This document shows positions 1 through 8,324 of a DNA stretch of 64,000 bases, piece after piece. The DNA is from JAFKFI01 sp963795435 (lineage in GTDB: Bacteria > Pseudomonadota > Alphaproteobacteria > Acetobacterales > Acetobacteraceae). The position numbers and the translations under genes were made by a program. The notes below the pieces were generated by a model, which had not been told where the DNA came from, did not search any database, and saw only the letters and a list, made by a program, of their open reading frames with translations. The stretch spans positions 2,170,001 to 2,234,000 of the forward strand of contig CAWCHV010000007.1 of the NCBI GenBank assembly GCA_963795435.1, written 5' to 3'. Numbering within the stretch: position 1 is the first letter of the stretch; every line of letters starts with the position of its first letter.

Positions 1-507
1 CGGATGGAACGCCTGGTTCTCGAGCAGTCTCCAGAGGCCCGGTCGGCCAACGAACAGGACCTGCAGCGCGGGCGAACCGGCCGCATGTATCGCGGGCAGG
101 AGCTGCAAGAATGAAAGCGCCTGCGGCTGCAACGTCTCGGCGTGCTCGACAGCGAGCACCACCTGGCCCTCGTCACCCAGGCGGCTCAACGCCTGAAGCA
201 GGCGTTCCGCGCCATCCCGGCCGCCGCCCGCGAGCTCGTCACCGCCGATCTGGCGGATCAGGGTCCCCACCGTGAGCGGCGCGGACAGCTCGCCGGGGAT
301 TCGGACGAATCGCACGTCCCTTCCCGCCAAGGCGACCATCGCCGCGTCGAGCACTGTCTCCAGGCCGGACGGGTCGTCGCCGGTTACAGCGATGAACGGT
401 TCCCGGTCCAGCACCGCCCGGATGAGCTCACCGAGCGTGCCGCTGGGGGAAGGGCCATACGCCACGGATGGCGGCGTCGTGGGGTTCAGGAGGCCGGGGT
501 ACGACAT
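1..507 (-). CDS. ExeA/GspA-like AAA ATPase, degenerate, 3' part beyond window
   Basis: The frame is open from an ATG at 507 to the left edge, giving 169 visible residues; the stop lies outside the window. The layout resembles ExeA/GspA-type AAA ATPases. VTGDDPSGLET (residues ~41-51) sits where the Walker A loop belongs but lacks the GKT/GKS core. VVLAVEHAE (~116-124) sits at the Walker B position. VLFVGRPGLWRLLE (~150-163) matches the sensor-like strand of that family. The poor Walker A suggests a non-hydrolysing or structural role, which is an inference. The start overlaps the 3' end of the upstream lipoprotein gene by 22 bases, so the two are probably co-translated. Family assignment is by pattern only and the missing C-terminal part could change it. 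Confidence 0.55.
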   Translation of the reverse strand, partial: MSYPGLLNPTTPPSVAYGPSPSGTLGELIRAVLDREPFIAVTGDDPSGLETVLDAAMVALAGRDVRFVRIPGELSAPLTVGTLIRQIGGDELAGGGRDGAERLLQALSRLGDEGQVVLAVEHAETLQPQALSFLQLLPAIHAAGSPALQVLFVGRPGLWRLLENQAFHP

Positions 508-839
508 GGGAGCTTCGACGCGGCGAGGCGGGCGGCGGGCGGTGGTGCGGACGATCCGGTCTGAGCGTCTCCGCTCCGCGCCTGCCAATCATCGAACTGG
601 CGAAACAGAGCCTCCTTCTGCATGTCGGACAGGCCCGTCTTGTCGGCGCGTTCGCAAGCGGGCTGCGACGTCCGGGGCTGCGCCACATGTGGCCTCGGCG
701 GCGACGCTGCCGAGAAATTGGCGTCGCCAGGGAAGCGGAAGCTCGTCGGCGCGGGCACCAGCGGGGGGGTGCAGGCACCGAGGGCTCCGGCGAGGCCGAT
801 CAGGCCGACTGCGGCGCGAAGCGGTAACACGGCCGGCAT
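486..839 (-). CDS. Small putative lipoprotein
   Basis: This encodes 117 residues. The N-terminus is a lipoprotein signal: a hydrophobic stretch ending in the lipobox-like LAGALGAC with the lipidated Cys at residue 23, followed by a Pro/Ser-rich tether. The motif SDMQKEALFRQFDDWQ around residues 70-85 is predicted helical. An AGGA ribosome-binding site lies about 6 bases before the ATG. It overlaps the downstream ATPase-like gene by 22 bases, so the pair probably forms one operon. No domain of known function is recognised; it may anchor or partner the ATPase-like protein in the envelope, which is an inference from context. Confidence 0.6.
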   Translation of the reverse strand: MPAVLPLRAAVGLIGLAGALGACTPPLVPAPTSFRFPGDANFSAASPPRPHVAQPRTSQPACERADKTGLSDMQKEALFRQFDDWQARSGDAQTGSSAPPPAARLAASKLPCRTPAS

Positions 840-921
840 AATGTGTCCTTGCTGTTGCTCCCTGAGGCTTTCGGGCTGTTAGGTGGCTACATTGCGGCTT
901 TGCGCCGGCTTTTGCACGTTC

Positions 922-1262
922 TTACTCCGCTCCGGATCGCCGGCCCGCGCCGCGTCGCCGGATGAAGATCACCAGGCCGATGCCGGCATCCTCGTACGCC
1001 TTGAAATGCGCGCACCGATGCCGGCGTGCCGATGCCGCCGCGCGTGGCGGTGTCGGGCAGCGTGTCCTTCACGGCGAGGAATTTCTCCCAGACATTCGCT
1101 ACGCTTGGGTCGCGCGCCGAAGATGCCGCAATAGCCGAGCGAATAACCGAAGAGACGGAACTCGTCCAGGCCGCGCCGCCCCGCCTCGTCTTCGTCCGCG
1201 TCGATTTTCTCGCGTTCCAGCGGCGAGGCATCCTACATCTTCGGCGCCATCATCGATGTGAA
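922..1262 (-). pseudogene. Remnant of a luciferase-like (LLM) flavin monooxygenase
   Basis: Three frames must be spliced to read a continuous LLM C-terminal region. The first gives ASPLEREKIDADEDEAG followed by RRGLDEFRLFGYSLGYCGIF. The second gives VANVWEKFLAVKDTLPD and RGGIGTPASVR. The third gives AHFKAYEDAGIGLVIFI before a stop at 922-924. The order and spacing match the C-terminal third of bacterial luciferase-like monooxygenases, including the GTP-x-x-VR-x-H linker and the AGI-x-x-VIF strand. The first ~250 residues are absent, and a stop codon precedes the first fragment. This is a 5'-truncated, multiply frameshifted relic, not an expressed gene. Confidence 0.6.
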
Positions 1263-1385
1263 CGGCGGGACGTAGGCTCGGCCCGGAGAAACGCGGCGAA
1301 CTCCCCGTCGCCGGGCTTGGACCCGCTTGCGTGCAGCACGATCGCGCAAGGAAGGGAGATCGCGCTGGAATAATTCGCCACACGG

Positions 1386-1766
1386 TTGTATGATGGCGTC
1401 TCAACTCCCGCTTATGGAGCTCGCTTGGAATCCGCCGTCATCATACCCTTCCCGGCTCGCCGCAGTCTGTCGTCCGACGAACGTGCATTGATCGGGCAGT
1501 GGACGGCGGCGGCGCGTCCGCAAGGGATCGCGCATGTCTACCTCAGCGCACGCCAGGAGAGCGACCCGCTGGACGTGCACGATCGCATCCTGATCGTCGA
1601 AACACCCGAGACCGGCGTCGCCTGGGTCATTCACCGGCCGGCGCACCGCTGGATCCTCACCTCCGGGCAGGACCTGGCGGAGCTCGCCTCCTATGCAGCG
1701 CTGGGCGACGCGCTCAACGCGGTCCGTCCGGTGGTCTCGTCGGCGGCCGGGCGCGGCGCCGTCTGA
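1386..1766 (+). CDS. Hypothetical protein (126 aa)
   Basis: The reading frame has coding character that its surroundings lack: VIIPFPARRSLSSDERALIG near the N-terminus, then alternating hydrophobic and charged segments (DRILIVETPETGVAWVIHR, WILTSGQDLAELASYAALGD). There is no signal peptide, membrane segment or recognisable domain. The ATG at 1386 is used, but the conserved-looking part begins about 15 codons later, so the true start may be internal. Upstream lies an LLM relic and downstream a 600-base stretch without genes, so there is no operon context. Function unknown. Confidence 0.45.
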   Translation: MYDGVSTPAYGARLESAVIIPFPARRSLSSDERALIGQWTAAARPQGIAHVYLSARQESDPLDVHDRILIVETPETGVAWVIHRPAHRWILTSGQDLAELASYAALGDALNAVRPVVSSAAGRGAV

Positions 1767-2373
1767 ACCGACGCGGGCGAGCGATAACCGCACTCGGCGA
1801 ACTCATGGGGCGCCGTGATCGCCGACCGTCCCCGCAAGCATCCTCAGCCGGCGCCGCCCGGATAGTCCTGTGCGGACAGGGCGGCGCCGGCGTCGAAGTC
1901 GCGGATGACAGGATAGGCCCGGCGTACGGCGTGCCTTCGCCGCCAAAGTAGATGGTCGCCGGGGTCAGCTTCGGACCTTGCTTTATGATATTGTCGGATC
2001 AATGGGCATTCCCGCCGTCCGGCGGGTCGGCACTATCGCGGGCGCTCCCGGGGGAGCCGTGGAAAATTCGGCTGTTCTGAACGATGGTCGTGGCGGCCGG
2101 GCTCTCAATCTTATGGCCAGCCACGGGGTCGGGAAGGCAAGTGTCGTCAATTCTTTCACTTTGGTGGTATTTCCCGCGTGGAATGTTGGGCTCCCTGCCT
2201 CACGGAAATGTGAGGGCTGCGGCGCAGCCGCCCGTCAATCGGTCGAGTGTGCCGGCGTTAATTCGCAATCAATGCGTGAAATACGATGGCGCTCAGAAAC
2301 TACTGGGTGGGCGATTTGCGTCCGGACCGATGCGTAGGATAGTCGGGCAGCCGGCGAGCGGGGAAACGGAGCC
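1767..2373. other. Gene-poor stretch with possible minus-strand relic
   Basis: No complete gene is supported here. On the minus strand around 1850-1965, two frames give short coding-like pieces (KLTPATIYFGGEGTPYAG, then YPVIRDFDAGAALSAQDY), suggesting another decayed gene that I cannot identify. The part from about 2000 to 2370 has more mixed base composition than the flanking genes and only unconvincing open frames. The promoter of the downstream dehydrogenase gene presumably lies at its right end. Confidence 0.4.
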
Positions 2374-3426
2374 ATGCCTGTCAATCTGAAGCGCGTGTTC
2401 TACGTCGAATATCTCGCCAGCCCGGCCTTCGCCCAGATCCTAGCCCGCCGGCCCGACGTATCGCTGGAGAGGCTGGAGAACCGCACCCCGGACGCGCGGG
2501 CGGCGCCCGTCCTGGCCGCGGCGCACACCTACCAGATCGGCGCGGCGCGCGACGAGATCGACCCAAAATACTATGCCACGGCCAGCCTGCTGGCTCGCAC
2601 GCCCAACCTCGTCGCGGTGTCGAGCAACGGGGCGGGCTACGATACGGTGGACCTGCGTGCCTGCACGGCGGCAGGGGTATTGGTCGTGAACCAGGCGGGC
2701 GGCAACCGGGAAGCGGTCGCCGAACACGCCCTTGGGATGATGCTCGCCTTATCCAAGCGGATCGTCGAGACCGACCGGCGGATGCGCGCCGCTTCCGGCA
2801 TCCCGCGCAACGGCTATATCGGCAACGACCTGCTGGGGCGCACGGTGGGCATCGTCGGCTTGGGCAATGTCGGCTGCCGCCTCGCCGAGCTGTGCCGCGG
2901 ACTGTTCCGGATGCGGGTGCTTGGCTACGACCCTTATCTCAGTGCCGCGCAGATGGCGGCGCGCGGGGCGGAAAAGCTCGAGCTCGACACGCTGATGGCG
3001 GAGGCGGATTTCGTCTCGATCAACTGCCCGCGTACCGAGGAGACCCTCGGCATGATCAGTGCCGAGCGGTTCGCCCTGATGCGGCCGCACGCCTATTTCA
3101 TCACGACCGCGCGGGGCGGCATCCACGACGAGCGAGCGCTGGCGGCGGCGCTGCGGGAGGGCCGCATCGCCGGTGCCGGTCTGGACGTGTGGGACAAGGA
3201 GCCGCCGCCGCACGACGATCCGCTGCTCGCCTTCGACAACGTGATCGCCAGCCCGCACACCGCCGGCGTGACGCGGCAGGCGCGCGCCAACATGGCGACG
3301 ATCGCCGCCGAGCAGATGCTCGACATCCTCGACGGCAAGCGTCCCGAACGCCTACTCAACCCGGAGGTCTGGCCCGCCTACACGGCGCGCTTCGAGCGGA
3401 TCATGGGGTTTCTGCCCCGAGGATGA
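2374..3426 (+). CDS. D-isomer-specific 2-hydroxyacid dehydrogenase
   Basis: NAD(P)-dependent oxidoreductase interconverting 2-hydroxy and 2-keto acids in the cytoplasm. The 350 residues follow the family plan: an N-terminal substrate domain, the Rossmann motif VGIVGLGNVGCR (~residues 158-169) preceded by AEHALGMMLAL, and the catalytic triad. The Arg is in TTARGGIHDE, the Glu in DVWDKEPPPHDDPL and the His in ASPHTAGVT. A purine-rich ribosome-binding site (GGGGAAACGGA) precedes the ATG. The substrate cannot be fixed from sequence; phosphoglycerate/hydroxypyruvate-type substrates are typical. The ABC importer that follows on the same strand is 85 bases away and may or may not share its transcript. 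Confidence 0.85.
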   Translation: MPVNLKRVFYVEYLASPAFAQILARRPDVSLERLENRTPDARAAPVLAAAHTYQIGAARDEIDPKYYATASLLARTPNLVAVSSNGAGYDTVDLRACTAAGVLVVNQAGGNREAVAEHALGMMLALSKRIVETDRRMRAASGIPRNGYIGNDLLGRTVGIVGLGNVGCRLAELCRGLFRMRVLGYDPYLSAAQMAARGAEKLELDTLMAEADFVSINCPRTEETLGMISAERFALMRPHAYFITTARGGIHDERALAAALREGRIAGAGLDVWDKEPPPHDDPLLAFDNVIASPHTAGVTRQARANMATIAAEQMLDILDGKRPERLLNPEVWPAYTARFERIMGFLPRG

Positions 3427-3511
3427 CGACGCCTCGATAACGTTCGCGTCGGAAGGCGCGATCAACGCACCGGTTGTGGTAATACGGCGATCCACTCTTT
3501 GTGAGGGACCG

Positions 3512-4519
3512 ATGAGCTGTCACGCCCACTCGCCCGCCGCCGGCCGCCTCTCTCGCCGCTCGCTTGCCGTCCTCGCCGGCGCGGCGGGACTCGCCCGGAT
3601 GGGCGGCGGTCGGGCGCGAGCCGAGCAGCCCACGGCGATCCGGGTAGGCCATTTTCCCAACATCACCCACGTCCAGGCGCTGATCGCCCGCGCCCTGTCA
3701 CGGCAAGGCAAGGGCTGGTTCGAGCAACGCCTCGGCCGGTCGGTCGAGTGGTTCGCCTATAATGCCGGCCCGAGCGCGATGGAGGCGATCTTCGCGGAAT
3801 CGATCGACCTCACCTATGTCGGTCCGAGTCCGGCGATCAACGCCTACGCCAAGTCGCGCGGCGAGGAGATCCGCATCGTCGCCGGCGCGCTGGACGGCGG
3901 CTCGGCGCTGGTGGTGCAAGCGGGCGAGAGCCTGCGCGCCGCCGCCGATTTCCGCGGCAAGCGAATCGGGACGCCGCAGCTCGGCAACACGCAGGACGTC
4001 GCGGCGCGCACCTGGCTGGCCGCCGGCGGCCTCAAGATCACCGTCGTGGGCGGTGACGCCCAGGTGATCCCGACGGCCAACCCCGACCAGCTCGGGCTGT
4101 TCCGCACCAAGCAGCTCGACGCGGTGTGGACGGTGGAGCCCTGGGTCTCGCGGCTGGAGCTCGAGGCGGACGGCAAGGTGCTGGTCGACCAGCGCGACGC
4201 CGTGACCACCGTGCTTGTCGCTCGCGCGAAGTTTCTCGCTGGCCGACGCGCGCTGGTGCGAGATTTCACGCGGGCCCATGACGAGCTGACCGCGTGGGTC
4301 CGCGCCAATCCGCAGGAGGCGCAGAAGATGGTGCGCGACGAGCTCTCCGCCGAGATGCGGAGCGAGGTCTCGACCAAGCTTGTCGCCCACGCCTGGGGAC
4401 GGATCGTGCCGACCAGCACGGTCTCGCCCCAGGCACTGGTGCATTTCGTCGCGGACGCGCGGCAGGCGGGCTTCCTGCGAACCGCGCCAGACCTGTCCCG
4501 GCTGGTCGAGAAGCCCTGA
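3512..4519 (+). CDS. ABC importer substrate-binding protein, SsuA/NrtA/TauA type
   Basis: Periplasmic receptor of a sulfonate/nitrate/taurine-class importer. The ATG at 3512 is chosen because GAGGGA lies just upstream and the protein then begins with a leader containing LSRRSLAVLAGAAGLAR, a Tat-like RR pair followed by a hydrophobic core. The mature domain shows the family hallmarks: IRVGHFPNITHVQALIA near the start, SAMEAIFAESIDLTYVGPSP, and an NTQDVAARTWL segment. Length (335 aa) is normal. The stop overlaps the start of the ATPase gene (TGATG), so this is the first gene of a tightly coupled three-gene operon. The ligand (sulfonate, taurine or similar) cannot be decided. Confidence 0.85.
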   Translation: MSCHAHSPAAGRLSRRSLAVLAGAAGLARMGGGRARAEQPTAIRVGHFPNITHVQALIARALSRQGKGWFEQRLGRSVEWFAYNAGPSAMEAIFAESIDLTYVGPSPAINAYAKSRGEEIRIVAGALDGGSALVVQAGESLRAAADFRGKRIGTPQLGNTQDVAARTWLAAGGLKITVVGGDAQVIPTANPDQLGLFRTKQLDAVWTVEPWVSRLELEADGKVLVDQRDAVTTVLVARAKFLAGRRALVRDFTRAHDELTAWVRANPQEAQKMVRDELSAEMRSEVSTKLVAHAWGRIVPTSTVSPQALVHFVADARQAGFLRTAPDLSRLVEKP

Positions 4520-5334
4520 TGCTCGACTCCATCGGCTCGCGCGAGCTGCCCGACCCACAACCCGCCCCGAAGCTGATCGTGGACGGGGTTTCCAAGTGGT
4601 TCAGGACGCCACGCGCCAGCATTCACGCGCTGGATGACATCAACCTGCGGGTCGGCGACGGCGAGTTCATCTGCCTGGTCGGGCCGAGCGGCTGCGGCAA
4701 GTCCACGCTGCTCGACATCATCGCCGGCCTGACCCGGGCCGATAGCGGCCGGGTGACGGCCGACGGGCAATTGGTGGAAGGGCCGGGGCGGCACCGGCTG
4801 GTGATGTTTCAGGAATCGGCGCTGTTCCCGTGGCTCACCGCGTTCGGCAACGTGATGTTCGGACTCAAGCTGGTGCCGGGCCTGAGCCGCACCGAACGCC
4901 GGGAGACGGCGCTGCGCTATCTCCGCATGGTCGGGCTCGAACGCTTCGCGCACGCCAACGTCCACGAGCTCTCCGGCGGGATGCGCCAACGCGTCGCCTT
5001 CGCCCGGTCCCTGGCGCCCGATCCGCACGTGCTGCTGATGGACGAGCCGCTGTCGGCGCTCGATGCGCTGACCCGCGAGCAGCTCTATGCCGACATCCAG
5101 CGCATCCAACAGGACCGGCGCAAGACGATCGTGCTGGTGACGCACAACGTGCGCGAGGCGGTCTGCCTGGGGGACCGCGTGATCCTGCTCTCGCCGGGGC
5201 CGGGGCGCATCCGGGAATCGTTCCCGATCCACCTGCCGCGTCCGCGCGACGTGAACAGCATCCAGCTCGCCGAGTATACCGAGCGGATCACCGCGGCGCT
5301 CAAGGGCTACATTCTCCCGGAGACGGTGAGATGA
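4519..5334 (+). CDS. ABC importer ATPase, SsuB/TauB type
   Basis: Nucleotide-binding subunit energising the importer encoded on both sides. All catalytic motifs are present in 271 residues: Walker A GPSGCGKST, Q-loop FQESALFPWLT, signature LSGGMRQRVA, Walker B VLLMDEP with the following D-loop SALDAL, and the switch histidine in VTHNV. It starts inside the stop of the binding-protein gene and ends with an ATGA overlap into the permease gene, indicating translational coupling. Confidence 0.9.
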   Translation: MLDSIGSRELPDPQPAPKLIVDGVSKWFRTPRASIHALDDINLRVGDGEFICLVGPSGCGKSTLLDIIAGLTRADSGRVTADGQLVEGPGRHRLVMFQESALFPWLTAFGNVMFGLKLVPGLSRTERRETALRYLRMVGLERFAHANVHELSGGMRQRVAFARSLAPDPHVLLMDEPLSALDALTREQLYADIQRIQQDRRKTIVLVTHNVREAVCLGDRVILLSPGPGRIRESFPIHLPRPRDVNSIQLAEYTERITAALKGYILPETVR

Positions 5335-6104
5335 AGCGTTTCGCGCTCGCCTTGCTGTTCTTTGTCGCCCTCGCGGGGATTTGGCAACTGATGGTGTGGA
5401 GCGGGCGCTGGTCGCCGGTGCTGCTGCCCTCGCCGCGCGACGTCGTCGCCTATCTCTGGCAGTCCGGCGGGGACGGCACGCTGTTCGCGGCGATCGGCGT
5501 GACCTTGCGCCGGCTGCTGGTCGGTTACGCGATCGGGCTCGCCATCGGCCTGCCGCTCGGCCTGCTGTCGAGCAGCGTACGCTTCGTCGAGGACACGGTG
5601 GGCGTCCTGGCGCTGGGCTTGCAAACCTTGCCGAGCGTCTGCTGGGTGCCGCTCGCCCTGATTTGGTTCGGCCAGACCGAGGGGGCGATGCTGTTCGTCG
5701 TCGTCATGGGCACCGTCTGGTCGGTGATGATCGCGACCGACACCGGGGCGCGGACCATCCCCCGCGTCTACGCCCGCGCCGCCCGCACGATGGGCTCCGA
5801 GGGGTTCCACAAATGGACCCGCGTGATCCTGCCGGCGGCGCTGCCGCATCTCATTACCGGCATGAAGCAGGGCTGGGCGTTCGCCTGGCGCTCGCTGATG
5901 GCCGCCGAGATCTACGTCACGGTGCTCTCCGGCTTCGGCCTCGGCCACCTGCTGCATTACGGCCGCGAGCTCAACGCGATGGACCAGGTGATCGCGGTGA
6001 TGCTGGTAATCGTTGCCATCGGCCTGCTGGCGGACAAGGCGCTGTTCGGCCCGTGGGAGCATTTCCTCCACCGCCGCTGGGGCATCAACGCGCGGGAGGG
6101 GTAG
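5331..6104 (+). CDS. ABC importer permease, SsuC/TauC type
   Basis: Inner-membrane permease of the same importer (257 aa). It opens with a hydrophobic helix (RFALALLFFVALAGIWQL) and has about six membrane segments. The EAA-type coupling loop is visible as ARAARTMGSEGFHKWTRVI-LPAALPHLI. Its ATG overlaps the ATPase stop (ATGA). Together with the two preceding genes this makes a complete single-permease importer; no adjacent monooxygenase such as SsuD or TauD is present to hint at the substrate. Confidence 0.88.
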   Translation: MKRFALALLFFVALAGIWQLMVWSGRWSPVLLPSPRDVVAYLWQSGGDGTLFAAIGVTLRRLLVGYAIGLAIGLPLGLLSSSVRFVEDTVGVLALGLQTLPSVCWVPLALIWFGQTEGAMLFVVVMGTVWSVMIATDTGARTIPRVYARAARTMGSEGFHKWTRVILPAALPHLITGMKQGWAFAWRSLMAAEIYVTVLSGFGLGHLLHYGRELNAMDQVIAVMLVIVAIGLLADKALFGPWEHFLHRRWGINAREG

Positions 6105-6204
6105 CGGCATAGATGCCGACGAGAGACGATCCTCGACCGGTATCGCGGATCGCCGCCGCCCCGGAGCTAGTCGCTGAGGTCGGCATCCGCCACAGTCCGG
6201 CACC

Positions 6205-6861
6205 ATGATGACGCTGTACCACTGCGCCAACGCACGCTCCTTCAGGCCGCTATGGACCTTGGAGGAACTCGGGATTCCCTACGGGCTGAAGATGCTGCCG
6301 TTTCCGCCGAGGACGCGCGCGCCGGAGTATCTCGAGGTCAACCCGCTCGGCACTATCCCGCTGCTCGTCGACGGCGACGTCTCGATGACCGAGTCGGCGG
6401 CGATCTGCCAGTACCTCGTTACACGCTACGGGCCATCGCCGCTGGCCGTGAGCCCCGATGAGCCGGCTTATGGCCGGTTTCTCAACTTCCTGCATTTCGG
6501 CGAGGCGACGCTCACCTTCCCGCAGACGCTGGTACTGCGTTACAGCCGCCTCGAGCCCGAGGAACGGCGCCTGCCGCAGGTGGTCGAGGACTACGCCCGC
6601 TGGTTCATGGCCCGCCTGCGCGCGGTCACTGCTGCGATGGAAGTGGGCGATTGGATCTGCGCCAAGCGCTTCACCGCCGCCGACATCTCGGTAGGCTATG
6701 CCCTACTGTTCGCGGAGAGGCTGGACCTCGCCGGCCGGTTCTCGCCCGGGGTTGCCGGCTACTGGCGGCGGCTGCAGGCGCGCGACGGGTTCCGCCGCGC
6801 GCTCGCTGCTCAGGCCCGCGCATCGGTCGCGCAAGGCCTCGGAGGGGAAACATCGGTCTGA
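6205..6861 (+). CDS. Glutathione S-transferase family protein
   Basis: Cytosolic GST-fold protein of 218 aa. The thioredoxin-like N-terminal domain is recognisable from TLYHCANARSFRPLWTLEEL, NPLGTIPLLVDGD and the glutathione-contacting ESAAICQYL. The C-terminal helical domain follows, with FTAADISVGYALLFAE near the end carrying the usual N-capping/hydrophobic-staple sequence. Two consecutive ATGs (6205, 6208) make the start ambiguous by one residue. It stands alone, about 100 bases after the importer operon. Reaction unknown; detoxification or isomerase/lyase roles are typical of the family. Confidence 0.82.
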   Translation: MMTLYHCANARSFRPLWTLEELGIPYGLKMLPFPPRTRAPEYLEVNPLGTIPLLVDGDVSMTESAAICQYLVTRYGPSPLAVSPDEPAYGRFLNFLHFGEATLTFPQTLVLRYSRLEPEERRLPQVVEDYARWFMARLRAVTAAMEVGDWICAKRFTAADISVGYALLFAERLDLAGRFSPGVAGYWRRLQARDGFRRALAAQARASVAQGLGGETSV

Positions 6862-6900
6862 AAGCACGTAAGGACGAAGTTCCAGCTTGGCTGGTTTGCA

Positions 6901-7235
6901 ATGGCGATGGACACGATCACCTTCGCGCCCACCGTGCGCGGCAACGCCCGGGGGCGGTCACCTCCTCGCTCGACAAGGCGTTCGTCACTTCCGTGCTGCA
7001 GGAGGGCAACCTGTTCGACCTCAAGCTCGACTTCGGCGCGCCGAAAGCCGACTTCTGCAACGCGGGACCTCACCATCGACACGGACCAGAACGCGGCGTT
7101 CGCGGCGACCGGAATGTCGTTCACCTACCATCTGCAGGGCCAGGCGGTGCCGGAGCCAGCGTCGCTCCGGCTCTCGGCGCGGGGGCGCTGATGCTGCTCG
7201 GCGCGCGGCGGCGCCGGGCGGACAACGCCTGCTAA
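6901..7235 (+). pseudogene. Frameshifted PEP-CTERM protein gene
   Basis: The reading alternates between two frames. MAMDTITFAPTVRGN starts in the frame of the ATG at 6901. SSLDKAFVTSVLQEGN then LFDLKLDFGAPKADFCNAG reads in another frame. DLTIDTDQNAAFAATGMSF and QGQAVPEPAS return to the first. The tail SVAPALGAGALMLLGARRRR needs the second frame again and ends at the TAA at 7233-7235. VPEPAS, then a hydrophobic segment, then an Arg cluster is the classic PEP-CTERM sorting signal recognised by exosortase. The protein would be far shorter than typical exported PEP-CTERM proteins and lacks an obvious signal peptide, so the 5' part is probably also lost. The stop overlaps the end of the convergent MBL gene. 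Confidence 0.6.
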
Positions 7236-8275
7236 CCAGGTCCGGCTCGGTACCGGTCCCGGCCCTCGGAATCGGTCTTCGCGACCAGCTCGCCGAGGCC
7301 GAGCATGTGGTTGACGTGGGCGAGCACCTCACCAAAGGCAAAGCCCGTCTGGTGCTCGTCGAGCACGCGGTCGAACACGAAGGGCAGCAGGTCGGCGACC
7401 GACAGCGCCCGGTCGCGGCAGGCCTTAGCAATCATGCTGCAACGCTGTGCGTGGTGCTCGATCAGCTCCCCGATCCGCGTATGCAGGCCTAAGAATGGCA
7501 AGCCGTGGCCGGGGAGCACCAGGACGTCGGCCGACACCGCCTCGCGGATCGCGCGCAGCGAGGCGAGATAGATCCCGAGCGCGTCGAGGTCGGGCTCCAT
7601 CGCGTGGACACTGACATTGGGCGAGATGCGCGCGATCACCTGGTCGGCGGCGAAGAACAGCTTCTCCTCCGCGCAGACCAGCATCGCCTGCTCGAGGGCG
7701 TGGCCGCCGCCGGTGAGCACCTGCAAGCGGCGTGCGCCGATACGCAGTTCGTCGCCATGCCGGATGCGGTGATAGGTGGTCGGCACGCCGGTGGTGCGGC
7801 GCAGGTATTCGTGGCCACGACTGAGCACGAGCTCGGTGATTTCGGGCGAGAGGCCGTGGCGATGATAGAACGGCCGGTGCATGTCGGCGCCGAGATCGCC
7901 GGGGGCGTATTGCAGGGCCAGACTGTAGAGGTATTCCGGGCGCGGCATGGACAGCGCGAGGCCGAACCGTTCGCTGAGCCAGCCGGCGAGCCCGACATGG
8001 TCGGGGTGGTAATGGGTGACGATCATCCGCGTGAGGCGCTGGCCAGCGAGCGGGCCGGTCAGCACCGCCTCCCAGCCGGCGCGGCACTCGGCGGTGCCGA
8101 GGCCGGTGTCCAGCACCGCCCAGCCGCCCTCGTCGCGGAGCAGATAGATATTCACGTGGTTAAGCCGGTAGGGCAACGGCAGCCGCATCCACTGCACGTC
8201 GGGCGCGATCTCGATCAGCGCGCCCGGCGCGGGCGACTGGTCGTGGGGAAATTCGAGGGTCTGGGCTCGCTGCAT
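7232..8275 (-). CDS. MBL-fold metallo-hydrolase
   Basis: Zinc-type hydrolase of the metallo-beta-lactamase superfamily, 347 aa from the ATG at 8275. The metal-binding motif is seen as VTHYHPDHVGLAG (HxHxDH), with further ligands in TGGGHALEQAML (His), FFAADQVI (Asp) and VLPGHGLPF (His). This layout matches the hydroxyacylglutathione hydrolase/LACTB2-like branch with a C-terminal helical extension. It is divergent from the TDT transporter gene (8325), so a shared promoter region of only ~50 bases lies between them. Substrate unknown. Confidence 0.83.
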   Translation of the reverse strand: MQRAQTLEFPHDQSPAPGALIEIAPDVQWMRLPLPYRLNHVNIYLLRDEGGWAVLDTGLGTAECRAGWEAVLTGPLAGQRLTRMIVTHYHPDHVGLAGWLSERFGLALSMPRPEYLYSLALQYAPGDLGADMHRPFYHRHGLSPEITELVLSRGHEYLRRTTGVPTTYHRIRHGDELRIGARRLQVLTGGGHALEQAMLVCAEEKLFFAADQVIARISPNVSVHAMEPDLDALGIYLASLRAIREAVSADVLVLPGHGLPFLGLHTRIGELIEHHAQRCSMIAKACRDRALSVADLLPFVFDRVLDEHQTGFAFGEVLAHVNHMLGLGELVAKTDSEGRDRYRAGPG

Positions 8276-8324
8276 CGCCACACTGTAGCCGTGATGGGGC
8301 GGAGCCGCGAGCCAAGGTGAGTTG

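Noticed and set aside
1978..2337. 119-codon open frame in the gene-poor stretch before the dehydrogenase gene
   Set aside because: No recognisable domain, no ribosome-binding site, and no periodic coding bias compared with neighbours.
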